Origin: Bacteroidota bacterium
GTDB taxonomy: Bacteria > Bacteroidota > Bacteroidia > Sphingobacteriales > Sphingobacteriaceae
DNA length: 64,000 nt
Assembly: GCA_023450085.1 (NCBI GenBank)
Contig: JAEXHI010000008.1
Span: 19,906-83,905 of the forward strand
Direction: 5' to 3'
Shown here: positions 1 to 8,094 of the stretch, one piece after another
Layout: every line of letters starts with the position of its first letter
Position numbering within the stretch: the stretch's first letter is position 1
The notes under the pieces: generated by a model
Databases searched by the model: none
What the model was told of the DNA's origin: nothing
Seen by the model: the letters and a program-made list of their open reading frames with translations, nothing else
Translations under genes and position numbers: made by a program

Positions 1-750
1 TCTCTAGCCTTATTTGCTGCATTTGTGGGCATTGCTGGCATTTCGGCCATCGATATTTACAAAGCACCTGTTTTAGCGGGCCTATTTGTTGGCGGGATGA
101 TTCCATTTGTATTTTCTGCACTTTGTATCCAGGCAGTAGGTAAAGCAGCCATGGACATGGTACAAGAAGTTCGTCGTCAGTTTAGGGAAATTCCTGGCAT
201 TATGGAATACAAAGCTAAACCTGAGTACGAAAAATGTGTGGCCATCTCTACACAAGCCTCTATCAGAGAAATGTTAATGCCTGGTGCCATTGCCTTAATT
301 ACACCTGTAATTGTAGGTTTCTTATTTGGCCCAGAAGTATTAGGCGGTCTATTGGCAGGAGTAACAGTATCTGGTGTTTTGATGGGAATTTTCCAATCTA
401 ACGCTGGCGGTGCTTGGGACAATGCTAAAAAGTCATTTGAAAAAGGTGTAGAAATCAACGGCGAGATGTACTATAAAAAATCTGAACCACATAAATCATC
501 GGTAACTGGTGATACTGTTGGAGATCCTTTTAAAGATACCTCTGGTCCATCAATGAACATTTTAATCAAATTGATGTCGATTGTTTCCTTGGTAATTGCG
601 CCTTACATCGCTATTAATACTTCGCATGCTACAAATAGCACTGGAATGGAAGTTAAAAAAGAAATTAGGGTACAAAAAAGTGTTGATTCACTTGGTAACG
701 AAACTATCGACACTTTGGTAAATGAAACCGATACAGTGATCAAAAACTAA
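1..750 (+). CDS. hppA: Membrane-bound pyrophosphatase, C-terminal part
   Basis: This is the 3' part of a polytopic ion-pumping pyrophosphatase, which couples PPi hydrolysis to H+ or Na+ export across the inner membrane. The reading frame is open from base 1, so the start lies upstream of the window. The C-terminal core is diagnostic: an SNAGGAWDNAKK stretch followed by the VTGDTVGDPFKDTSGPS block, which carries the Asp/Lys ligands of Mg-PPi, and then a last membrane helix. The K+-dependence motif (GNTTAA or GNTTKA) would lie just upstream and is not visible, so the subclass and the pumped ion cannot be assigned. After the core there is a Bacteroidota-type hydrophilic tail of about 45 residues rich in Thr, Asp and Val. 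A terminator hairpin follows. Confidence 0.95.
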   Translation, partial: SLALFAAFVGIAGISAIDIYKAPVLAGLFVGGMIPFVFSALCIQAVGKAAMDMVQEVRRQFREIPGIMEYKAKPEYEKCVAISTQASIREMLMPGAIALITPVIVGFLFGPEVLGGLLAGVTVSGVLMGIFQSNAGGAWDNAKKSFEKGVEINGEMYYKKSEPHKSSVTGDTVGDPFKDTSGPSMNILIKLMSIVSLVIAPYIAINTSHATNSTGMEVKKEIRVQKSVDSLGNETIDTLVNETDTVIKN

Positions 751-766
751 AATGTTACTCAATAAG

Positions 767-792
767 AGGGATTTTGCAAAAAATCCCTTTTT
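767..792 (+). terminator. Rho-independent terminator after hppA
   Basis: AGGGATTTT, a very short loop, then AAAATCCCT and a T run form a hairpin 17 bp after the pyrophosphatase stop codon. Confidence 0.6.
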
Positions 793-812
793 CATTTATA
801 GATATTTTTTTT

Positions 813-820
813 TAGGTTTG
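813..820 (+). promoter_or_regulatory. Candidate -7 element for the APC permease
   Basis: TAGGTTTG matches the Bacteroidota -7 consensus TAnnTTTG and lies about 50 bp before the permease start. No convincing TTG -33 element is present at 19-20 bp, so this call is tentative. Confidence 0.35.
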
Positions 821-871
821 GTCCGTTAATTTTTAAATCAACAAACTAACTAATCAACTAATTATTAATTT

Positions 872-2305
872 ATGAATTTAAGAAAGCCTATTGATGTACT
901 TGTTGCCGAATCGGCAGAAAGTGGCGAAGGCACTCTCAAGCGTACCTTAAGCAATAAGAGTCTTGTTGCCTTAGGTATTGGAGCAATTATTGGAGCAGGT
1001 TTATTCTCTTTAACAGGTATAGCTGCTGCAGAACATGCCGGACCCGCTGTAACATTATCATTCGTATTAGCAGCTATAGGCTGTGCTTTTGCGGGATTAT
1101 GTTATGCAGAATTTGCGTCGATGATACCTGTTGCAGGTAGCGCCTACACTTATTCTTATGCAACTATGGGCGAATTTATGGCTTGGATCATTGGCTGGGA
1201 TTTGGTACTAGAGTATGCGCTAGGTGCCGCCACGGTAGGTGTATCTTGGTCTGGATATTTCAATAAACTATTGCACGAATTTGGCGTAGAACTACCATTG
1301 TACCTCACCAAATCATTTGCTGAAGTTGACGGTGGCGGTATCAATTTACCTGCTATTGTGATTGTATCTCTACTTTCTTTATTATTAATGCGTGGTACAA
1401 AAGAGTCTGCAGGTCTTAACAATTTCTTGGTAATTGTAAAAGTAACCGTAGTAATTTTGTTCATCGCTTTAGGATGGAAATTCATCAATCCTGAAAACCA
1501 CACGCCTTATATTCCTAAAAACACGGGCGTTTATGGCGAGTTTGGTATTTCTGGTATTGCTGCTGGTGCTGCCTTGGTATTCTTTGCTTTCATTGGTTTC
1601 GATGCCGTTTCTACCGCTGCACAAGAAGCTAAAAACCCACAAAAAGGGATGCCTATCGGTATCTTGGGTTCTTTAGCCGTATGTACCATTTTATATGTTT
1701 TATTTGCTCACGTAATGACTGGTTTAGTACCTTTTGAAATTTTCAAAGGTGACGCTTCTCCTGCCGCTACCGCATTTAAAGTAACGGGTTATGGTTGGTT
1801 ACAAATGGGCTTGATCATCGCTATTTTAGCAGGTTATACCTCGGTAATCTTGGTGATGTTAATGGGACAATCGAGAGTATTCTATACCATGTCTAAAGAT
1901 GGTTTGTTGCCAAAATTCTTTGGTAGCATCCACGCTAAATACAGAACTCCTTGGAAAACCAACTTGTTCTTCATGGTATTCGTAAGTTTATTTGCAGGTT
2001 TTGTTCCAGTTACCGACTTAGGCCACATGGTATCTATCGGTACCCTACTAGCCTTCTCACTGGTTTGTATTGGCGTAATGATCTTGCGTAAAACAGATCC
2101 TGATAGAGAACGTCCTTTCAGAACCCCATTAGTTCCTTTAGTACCAATTTTGGGTATTGTTGTTTGTGTTTACTTAATGTATTCATTACCTATTGAGGCT
2201 TGGATCAGGTTAGCGATCTGGATGGCATTAGGTGTAGGCATTTACTTCTTCTACGGCAAGAAAAATTCGGTTTTAGGAAGAAAAGCTAGTGGTCATAAAG
2301 AATAA
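872..2305 (+). CDS. APC-family cationic amino-acid permease
   Basis: A 477-residue inner-membrane protein with about 12 hydrophobic segments. The N-terminal GIGAIIGAGLFSLTG segment (residues about 35-50) is the substrate-binding helix-1 signature of the APC superfamily. SFVLAAIGCAFAGLCYAEFA and the FIGFDAVSTAAQEAKNPQKG loop are typical of the cationic amino-acid transporter (YfnA/CAT-like) branch. It probably imports or exchanges an amino acid; the substrate cannot be read from the sequence. It is a single gene bounded by terminators on both sides. Confidence 0.9.
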   Translation: MNLRKPIDVLVAESAESGEGTLKRTLSNKSLVALGIGAIIGAGLFSLTGIAAAEHAGPAVTLSFVLAAIGCAFAGLCYAEFASMIPVAGSAYTYSYATMGEFMAWIIGWDLVLEYALGAATVGVSWSGYFNKLLHEFGVELPLYLTKSFAEVDGGGINLPAIVIVSLLSLLLMRGTKESAGLNNFLVIVKVTVVILFIALGWKFINPENHTPYIPKNTGVYGEFGISGIAAGAALVFFAFIGFDAVSTAAQEAKNPQKGMPIGILGSLAVCTILYVLFAHVMTGLVPFEIFKGDASPAATAFKVTGYGWLQMGLIIAILAGYTSVILVMLMGQSRVFYTMSKDGLLPKFFGSIHAKYRTPWKTNLFFMVFVSLFAGFVPVTDLGHMVSIGTLLAFSLVCIGVMILRKTDPDRERPFRTPLVPLVPILGIVVCVYLMYSLPIEAWIRLAIWMALGVGIYFFYGKKNSVLGRKASGHKE

Positions 2306-2330
2306 TTTCAACCATTTTTCATAGGTTTAA

Positions 2331-2358
2331 AAGCCCCGTACGTACGGGGCTTTTTTTA
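2331..2358 (+). terminator. Strong rho-independent terminator
   Basis: GCCCCGTACGTACGGGGC is a perfect palindrome followed by seven T, 25 bp after the permease stop codon. Confidence 0.9.
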
Positions 2359-2597
2359 TGCCCTATATTTAGTTAGCAAAGATACTCCCTTCACTATCGA
2401 ACAATTCAGTCCTGCTTTCGCTCATAGTCCTCGTTCGCTAAAGCTCACTGTGGGCTAATCCGCTCAATCAGGTTTATAAAACTAAAAGCTCTACACAACA
2501 CTAAAACCCTCATTCTTAACAAAAATTTAATCTTTTAAATTTCAATTGCTGCACTTTTTTCCATAACATTAAGGACACACAAATTGAAATTTTAATT
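2359..2597. other. Intergenic, possible dispersed-repeat remnant
   Basis: No open gene. The stretch around 2410-2470 is GC-richer than its surroundings and has alternating short inverted words (TTCGCTCATAG, TCGTTCGCTAAAG). It resembles, in style only, the repeat-like DNA near 38,900. The rest is AT-rich leader of the next gene. Confidence 0.3.
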
Positions 2598-3248
2598 ATG
2601 AAAAAACAATTATTAACCGCTATTGCGGTTGCCCTGTGCCTTTATGGCCACGCCCAAACAGAAAAAGGTAAAGTAGTTATTGGTGGAAGCCTAGGCTTCG
2701 GTTCAATGAATTACAAAGGGGACTCAGAACAAAAAGTAACTTCTTTTAATTTAGGTCCCTCCACTGGATTTTTTGTAGGGAAGAATGCTTTATTGGGTAT
2801 AGAATTAAGATACTCGTACGAGAAAAGAAATCCTCTTAAAGTAATTACGGCTGCAAATGGAACGGTAATCACTAATGAAATTGGAGGAGATAAAACCCAT
2901 AATTATCTCATTAACCCTTTTTTCAGGTATTATCTAGATCTACACGAGAAGATAAAACTGTTTGGGCAAGTAAATGCTGGTGTCATGCTAGGTAGCACTA
3001 AAGAAATTATACCAACTGGCTCTTATAGTGCAAATAGAAAAACAACAAGTTATTTAGCAGGCATTCAACCTGGAATTGCTATTTTCCCTCATAAAAACAT
3101 CGCTATTGAATTAAAGGTTGGATTATTCAACTATTTAAATCAGAAGTATAATTATACAAATCCAAATACTAAAGATTCTCGCATTCATCAATTTTCTTTT
3201 GGAAGCGACTTAAACCAGCCATCTCTGGGCATTAACTTCCATTTTTAA
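2598..3248 (+). CDS. Small outer-membrane beta-barrel protein
   Basis: A 216-residue protein with a Sec signal peptide (residues 1-19, ending GHA-Q). Alternating hydrophobic and polar strands with glycine and aromatic girdle residues follow (VVIGGSLGFGSMNY, FNLGPSTGFFVGKNALLGIEL). The C-terminus ends PSLGINFHF, an aromatic terminal residue typical of barrels inserted by BamA. It belongs to the broad OmpA-like porin type common in Bacteroidota. Its ligand or role is unknown. It stands alone between terminators. Confidence 0.75.
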   Translation: MKKQLLTAIAVALCLYGHAQTEKGKVVIGGSLGFGSMNYKGDSEQKVTSFNLGPSTGFFVGKNALLGIELRYSYEKRNPLKVITAANGTVITNEIGGDKTHNYLINPFFRYYLDLHEKIKLFGQVNAGVMLGSTKEIIPTGSYSANRKTTSYLAGIQPGIAIFPHKNIAIELKVGLFNYLNQKYNYTNPNTKDSRIHQFSFGSDLNQPSLGINFHF

Positions 3249-3287
3249 TATTAATTACTTACACGCTTCCTTTTGGAGGCTTTAACC

Positions 3288-3330
3288 ATCCTTCGTTACA
3301 AGCTGTTTGTAACGAAGGATTTTTATTTTT
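3288..3330 (+). terminator. Rho-independent terminator
   Basis: ATCCTTCGTTACA and TGTAACGAAGGAT form a 13-bp perfect stem with a 7-nt loop, followed by TTTTATTTTT, 40 bp after the barrel gene. Confidence 0.9.
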
Positions 3331-3426
3331 CAAACGATCTGATAGTTACTCCAGCCTCGGTGCCAAATCGTCTTCTGAACTTTTTTATTCTCCTACTTTT
3401 TCTTCAACTTTGTTGTATTCATATTT

Positions 3427-4293
3427 ATGCCAGCAGAGAAAAGAAAAGCCCCCATACGAAAAGTAAATCCAAGACCATCCACTCCAAGGAAAAAGAAAGG
3501 AAAACCTTTTCCAATGGCTTTAAAAATGGCCATAGCAGGCTTATTACTTATCCTGCTCTCCCCTTTTTATTATGGCTATATCCTAAGCGGTTTTGTATCT
3601 GCTTGGCGCTGGGTGAAAGATTATGGTCAGGACCCAAATTACAGAACGTACCATAGCTTCAATATCAAAATACCTAAAAAGCATACCGTGCATGGCATTG
3701 ATGTTTCTTATTACCAAGGTAAAATTGATTGGCCTAAGGTGAAGGAAATGAAAGAGGATGAGGTGAAGATCAGTTTTGCATTTATTAAAGCTACGGAAGG
3801 ACTTTTACTGGTTGACCCTTATTTTAAACGTAACTGGAGAGAAGCACCTAAAGCTGGTTTAATATGCGGTGCTTACCATTTCTTTAGACCACGAAAAGAT
3901 GGAAAAGCACAAGCTAAATTCTTTTTACAGGTAGTGAATATCGAGAAAGGTGATTTGCCTCCAGTGGTAGATATTGAAAGTCTTGATGGTGTTAGCCCCG
4001 CTAAAATGCGATTGGAGCTTTCAGATTTCATCAATTATATAGAGATGAAAACCAAGGTGAAACCAATTATTTATACAGGCTTGAAGTTTTATAAAGACTA
4101 CTTAGCGGGTGAATTTGACGAAAATCATCTCTGGATTGCACATTACTATCAGCCTAAATTAAATCTGGATAAAAACCTTTGGAAATTTTGGCAACATTCC
4201 GACAAAGCTAAAATTAATGGTATTGGCCATGTGGTAGATTTTAATGCTTTTAATGGGGACAGTACGCAATTGGCCAACATGTTGGTGAAATAG
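3427..4293 (+). CDS. GH25-family lysozyme, membrane-anchored
   Basis: A 288-residue protein with a basic cytoplasmic N-terminus (residues 1-30), one membrane helix (about 31-55) and a glycoside hydrolase family 25 domain (about 85-288). Family motifs are visible: HGIDVSYYQGKIDW at the first strand, FAFIKATEG, CGAYHFFRP, and the catalytic VVDIES with the paired Asp/Glu. GH25 enzymes cleave the MurNAc-GlcNAc bond of peptidoglycan. The N-terminal anchor suggests it works at the periplasmic face, for remodelling rather than as a phage lysin, and no phage genes are nearby. Confidence 0.9.
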   Translation: MPAEKRKAPIRKVNPRPSTPRKKKGKPFPMALKMAIAGLLLILLSPFYYGYILSGFVSAWRWVKDYGQDPNYRTYHSFNIKIPKKHTVHGIDVSYYQGKIDWPKVKEMKEDEVKISFAFIKATEGLLLVDPYFKRNWREAPKAGLICGAYHFFRPRKDGKAQAKFFLQVVNIEKGDLPPVVDIESLDGVSPAKMRLELSDFINYIEMKTKVKPIIYTGLKFYKDYLAGEFDENHLWIAHYYQPKLNLDKNLWKFWQHSDKAKINGIGHVVDFNAFNGDSTQLANMLVK

Positions 4294-4325
4294 GTTCAAC
4301 GATTATTTTCCTTTACATCAGTTCT

Positions 4326-4356
4326 AAATAGGTATTTTGAAAGCTACCTATTTGTT
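4326..4356 (+). terminator. Candidate terminator after lysozyme gene
   Basis: AAATAGGTA and TACCTATTT form a perfect 9-bp stem around a 10-nt loop, followed by a short T-containing tail. The T run is weak. Confidence 0.45.
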
Positions 4357-4558
4357 AAAATTGACTTGCAAACCTTAAAGCGAAGCACTAGCTTTGATCC
4401 ATTAACGCTCGGACTTCTCAAAAGATTTTCCGAAAAATTTCATTAAAAACAACAAGGTCTTTTTTATAGTGTGTAAGCCGTCTACTTTACGAGGTATTTG
4501 CACCGTATGAATGAGAAATATAAATAAAATGGTAGGCAAGGCTGAAAGAAAAACAACA

Positions 4559-5158
4559 ATGAAAAAAACAGTATATATATTAACTTTCTTTTTGCTCAGC
4601 TTGATAAGTTGTTCAACAAATACTAAACCGTCTTCCAACTCAACAATAACAGAAAATGAGCAGCAGGTCAATTCAGGAAACAATTTTGAGAACTACTTAA
4701 AAACCTTGGATCAAATTCCCCTACCTCTTTTACATAATCCACATGGACAACTTCCAGCACTTTCGAAACATTACGACAAGCAAGCTTTTGAAAAATACAA
4801 ACACGTTTGGACAAGTCAGCCTTTAGGCATTTTGTTTAATGATGATAAATTTGTAGCATTAATTGACTGTTCAATTGGAGACTTTGGACTTGCTCCTTTT
4901 ATAATGACCTATGACAAGAAAGGCAACAAAATTGACTCATTGGGGCCATACAAAAAAACTGCGGAAGATATGGGCTATAGTGCTATTGAATATTTGACGA
5001 TAACTAATGATAAAACAATTATTGTTAGGGACTCCATAACGAGTTATGACTTAAAGCCGGATAGCTCAGACATTGACAAAACTAGTAAGAAAGTGACCAC
5101 TAGCATTACTAAATACATCATAAATGCTAATGGCTATTTTAAACAACAAAAACCATAA
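4559..5158 (+). CDS. Lipoprotein of unknown function
   Basis: 199 residues with a lipoprotein signal peptide ending in the lipobox LISC (Cys near residue 18). The ATG at 4559 was chosen over an upstream ATG because only it places the signal peptide at the N-terminus. The mature part starts with a Ser/Thr/Asn-rich linker and then a mixed alpha/beta domain (GILFNDDKFVALIDCS, then FIMTYDKKGNKIDSLG) that resembles secreted Bacteroidota proteins without a named function. It opens an AT-rich block of accessory genes running to 7886, all on this strand but with loose spacing. Confidence 0.6.
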   Translation: MKKTVYILTFFLLSLISCSTNTKPSSNSTITENEQQVNSGNNFENYLKTLDQIPLPLLHNPHGQLPALSKHYDKQAFEKYKHVWTSQPLGILFNDDKFVALIDCSIGDFGLAPFIMTYDKKGNKIDSLGPYKKTAEDMGYSAIEYLTITNDKTIIVRDSITSYDLKPDSSDIDKTSKKVTTSITKYIINANGYFKQQKP

Positions 5159-5187
5159 AGGCCACCCACCAATAACAGCGTAATTTT

Positions 5188-5688
5188 ATGGTAGCTGCTA
5201 AATACACAATTTTCGAACCTTCCACTACAAATTTTAGTTTAAATCGAAATATCATCGCCTATAGTCTAGTGTTTTTTGGATTTGCTACAATGCTAACCCC
5301 AATTGAAGTCAATGAAACTTTTCGGATTTTTTACATCCTAATCACCTTCGTTGTTTTTCTATATTTTCTCATCACAAATTTATGGTCTTACCAACCTCTT
5401 AATGGTGAGCTCAAAGGCGAACTAGAATTTAAACTGAACGCTGTAATTATTAATAGTCAAGAATTTAAGATTGCTGAACTCAGCAACATTTACCTACATT
5501 ATGAAGACTATTTTGGGGAAAGAAAGCATTATACAAAAGGAGACTTAACCCAAAATCTTCGACAAGGGGTAGGAAACTATATTACTTTTTCAGATGCCTC
5601 AAACGTCGCACACATTTACTATTTGAAAATTGAGAATAAAGAAGACGCTTTAAACTTATTACCTTTTATAAATAACTATAATTCTTAA
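5188..5688 (+). CDS. Small membrane protein of unknown function
   Basis: 166 residues. Two hydrophobic segments (about 24-38 and 46-64) form a hairpin near the N-terminus. After them comes a cytoplasmic beta-rich domain (GELKGELEFKLNAVIINSQEF) that resembles a PH-like fold in style. I do not recognise a named family. It lies 29 bp after the preceding lipoprotein gene, so the two may be co-transcribed. Base composition is lower in GC than the core genes. Confidence 0.5.
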   Translation: MVAAKYTIFEPSTTNFSLNRNIIAYSLVFFGFATMLTPIEVNETFRIFYILITFVVFLYFLITNLWSYQPLNGELKGELEFKLNAVIINSQEFKIAELSNIYLHYEDYFGERKHYTKGDLTQNLRQGVGNYITFSDASNVAHIYYLKIENKEDALNLLPFINNYNS

Positions 5689-5748
5689 GTTTAGCAAAAA
5701 AATTCTGCTAAGAATTAACTATAAAAATATAAAAAGCAGCAAAACACA

Positions 5749-6615
5749 ATGAGCAAACTATTGACAATCATATTAGGACTTTTAACCATTTCAACCTTTG
5801 GACAAACAGTTAACCTTAAATGGAAAATCGGAGAAAATGAAAAACTAAACTACCTAACGGTAATGAGTGATATTGACACCTCTAAAGTTGAAATAAACTT
5901 TAATAACCTTTTTAAAGCACTTTCTGACAGTACAGGAAAAGGATTGTCAGAAACTAAAAACCTCTTTAAAGAGCTGAATAAAGCTATGCAAAATATGGAC
6001 TATATTTCAACGCTTACCAATAAGGGTAACAATGTTATCGACATCGTAATGACTGCCAGACCGAAAGAAAAAACAAACCAAGATCCCAAAGACAACAGTA
6101 AACAAAATGAAATATCGAAAATGATGCAATCGATTAACCAAGGTGTAGTGCTTAGGGGCTCAGTTTATGCAACTGGGGGTATTCATAGCTTTTGGGTAAA
6201 AAGTAATCAGAAAAATTTAATCTCAACTTTTTTTGAGCTTCCTACAAAACCATTAAAAATTGGCGACACATGGAAACTTGACATTAGTTTAATTGCCAAC
6301 GACCAAAATTTCACTTGTGACAGTTCATATAAAATCAATGAAGTTACTTTAACAGATATTAAAAAGTACAAAGGAGAAACACTTGCAGTTATTAAATACA
6401 ATATAGTCGAATATGTTAACGGAACGTTCAATTCGCCAAGTTTTATGGGTAGTGGCGGCGAACAAAAGACAATGATGAAATTTACACATCAGGCAATTGC
6501 TGAATTTTCCGTCGACAAAGGACGATGGATTTCATATGACGGAATTATGAGTTTGGATGCTACAGGCTTTATGACAACAAAAAAGAAAACCAAGTTTACA
6601 TTAATCAAAGAATAG
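5749..6615 (+). CDS. Secreted protein, DUF6263-like
   Basis: 288 residues with a signal peptide (residues 1-18, ending TFG-Q). The mature part begins with a short beta-rich region, has a lysine/asparagine-rich low-complexity segment (about 108-128), and ends with the LKIGDTWKLD and KFTLIKE strands. The pattern resembles secreted Bacteroidota proteins of the DUF6263 kind. That assignment rests on memory of the family's look and is tentative. There is no catalytic motif. It is 60 bp downstream of the membrane-protein gene. Confidence 0.5.
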   Translation: MSKLLTIILGLLTISTFGQTVNLKWKIGENEKLNYLTVMSDIDTSKVEINFNNLFKALSDSTGKGLSETKNLFKELNKAMQNMDYISTLTNKGNNVIDIVMTARPKEKTNQDPKDNSKQNEISKMMQSINQGVVLRGSVYATGGIHSFWVKSNQKNLISTFFELPTKPLKIGDTWKLDISLIANDQNFTCDSSYKINEVTLTDIKKYKGETLAVIKYNIVEYVNGTFNSPSFMGSGGEQKTMMKFTHQAIAEFSVDKGRWISYDGIMSLDATGFMTTKKKTKFTLIKE

Positions 6616-6741
6616 AATACCTACAGGTAAACACCAGTTTTGCATTAAGCACTTTGATGTATAAACTTTGCATCTCTTTTTACTTTGCGCTCTTCAAACC
6701 TACCCGATTGCAAAGTCTAAAATATAATAACAAATAGTAAG

Positions 6742-7206
6742 ATGGCACCAGAATCAGATAATTACGTTAAAATATTAATCCGTTTTTATAGCGACATTTT
6801 TGACGAAGAGATTGTAGAAACAATGTGGGCTGAAATTATTGACAAGAATAACGGCCTGTACAAAATTGATAATATCCCATTTTATGCTCCACTTGCCTCA
6901 GACGATATTGTATTTGCAGAATATGACGATATCGAAGAAGTGCTGACATTTCGAAGAACAGTTGAATACTCGGGAAATTCAACTATTCAAGTGGTAATTT
7001 TCGAAAAAGATAAAGACACCAATTCGGTAAGAAAAGTATTTGAAGATCTTGGTTGTTCTACAGAAAAATTTAAAGAAGGATACTTTGTAATAGAAGTACT
7101 TTCTACGATGAATTACCAACCTATAAAGATTATCCTCGATGAGCTAAGGGATAGTAAAGTCATCGACTATGCTGAACCTTGCTTGGCAGAAGGACACAGA
7201 AAATAA
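6742..7206 (+). CDS. DUF4265 domain protein
   Basis: 154 residues, no signal peptide, predicted cytoplasmic. It has the DUF4265 pattern in order: ETMWAEIIDKNNGLYKIDN, then IPFYAPLASDDIV, then the EYSGNSTIQVVIF strand. DUF4265 proteins are small and soluble, and are often found beside other immunity-type or orphan genes. The biochemical function is unknown. The gene starts 126 bp after its neighbour, so it probably has its own promoter. Confidence 0.6.
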   Translation: MAPESDNYVKILIRFYSDIFDEEIVETMWAEIIDKNNGLYKIDNIPFYAPLASDDIVFAEYDDIEEVLTFRRTVEYSGNSTIQVVIFEKDKDTNSVRKVFEDLGCSTEKFKEGYFVIEVLSTMNYQPIKIILDELRDSKVIDYAEPCLAEGHRK

Positions 7207-7310
7207 GCCTAGTTACATTAAATCTCTAACGAGAGAGAACTTTTTATTTAGTTTATAGCTAATTTGAACATTAAATTAGATGAGACCTTCAAACCCTTAG
7301 TATCAATTTT

Positions 7311-7886
7311 ATGAGAACACAGCTAATGATATTGTTTCTATTCAGTGGTCTATTTCACAAGGCATTAGGGCAGTCTAAAAATGAACACATCAATTTAAAT
7401 GCTAAAGACACGTTTGAAAAAAGCTATATTAAACAAGACTACGGAATTTTTGAAGGAAAAATAGAAATTATAAATGAAAACACATTTAAACTGGGAGAAA
7501 AAACCTTAATAATTAATAGTACAGACAAAAATTTAAGGGAAATTTTCAGAAAAGGAATTTTTAATCCAGACATTGTTTTTGGAAAGGAAACAACCAAACC
7601 TCTTAGTAAAGTTCAGATTGAAACGTTATCTAAAGAAAACCAGATCTTTTTAAATTTATTAAGGAACGACAGCCTAAACATTAGCTCCGTAGAAGAATTG
7701 GCTGAATTAAATCCAAATCCTCAGACGAAACGATTTTCATTTTGGTTATTCACTAAAGGTTTTATGAATCCTACGGAATATTATTTTGAAATTTACAACA
7801 AAAGCGCCACTAAAAAGACAACCTTTAGTGAATTTCTAATTAAGGCTAGAATGACCTTTTTTCATAAAGGAACCGTCATCATTTAA
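7311..7886 (+). CDS. Secreted protein of unknown function
   Basis: 191 residues with a signal peptide (1-20, ending ALG-Q). The mature sequence is rich in Lys, Asn and Phe, with a first half of beta strands (IFEGKIEIINENTFKLGEK) and a short C-terminal domain. I recognise no family. Codon usage is strongly AT-biased like the genes before it. It is the last gene of the accessory block, about 200 bp before the convergent peptidase gene. Confidence 0.5.
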   Translation: MRTQLMILFLFSGLFHKALGQSKNEHINLNAKDTFEKSYIKQDYGIFEGKIEIINENTFKLGEKTLIINSTDKNLREIFRKGIFNPDIVFGKETTKPLSKVQIETLSKENQIFLNLLRNDSLNISSVEELAELNPNPQTKRFSFWLFTKGFMNPTEYYFEIYNKSATKKTTFSEFLIKARMTFFHKGTVII

Positions 7887-8043
7887 GTATATCCTTTCGA
7901 CGTTCATTGGTTATGGGTTTATTGTTTTTTAACCACCTTAGACATTTTAGTTTTAACCATTAAGTTTTGCTCGATATAGTCTTAATTATCTTCATTTCTT
8001 AATGTTTTTTTTCAATCACCTACTCATCTAAATATGACCAAAC

Positions 8044-8078
8044 AAAAAATCCCCAGTAACCTAAGCCACTGAGGATTT
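8044..8078 (-). terminator. Terminator of the S9 peptidase gene
   Basis: On the minus strand a stem of 11 bp with one mismatch (plus-strand arms AAATCCCCAGT and ACTGAGGATTT) is followed by a T run, 17 bp past the peptidase stop codon. Confidence 0.7.
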
Positions 8079-8094
8079 CTCTATATCTAATACT

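Noticed and set aside
177..458. Minus-strand ORF of 93 codons.
   Set aside because: It is antisense to the pyrophosphatase core and has no family resemblance; the other long antisense ORFs over real genes were left out for the same reason.
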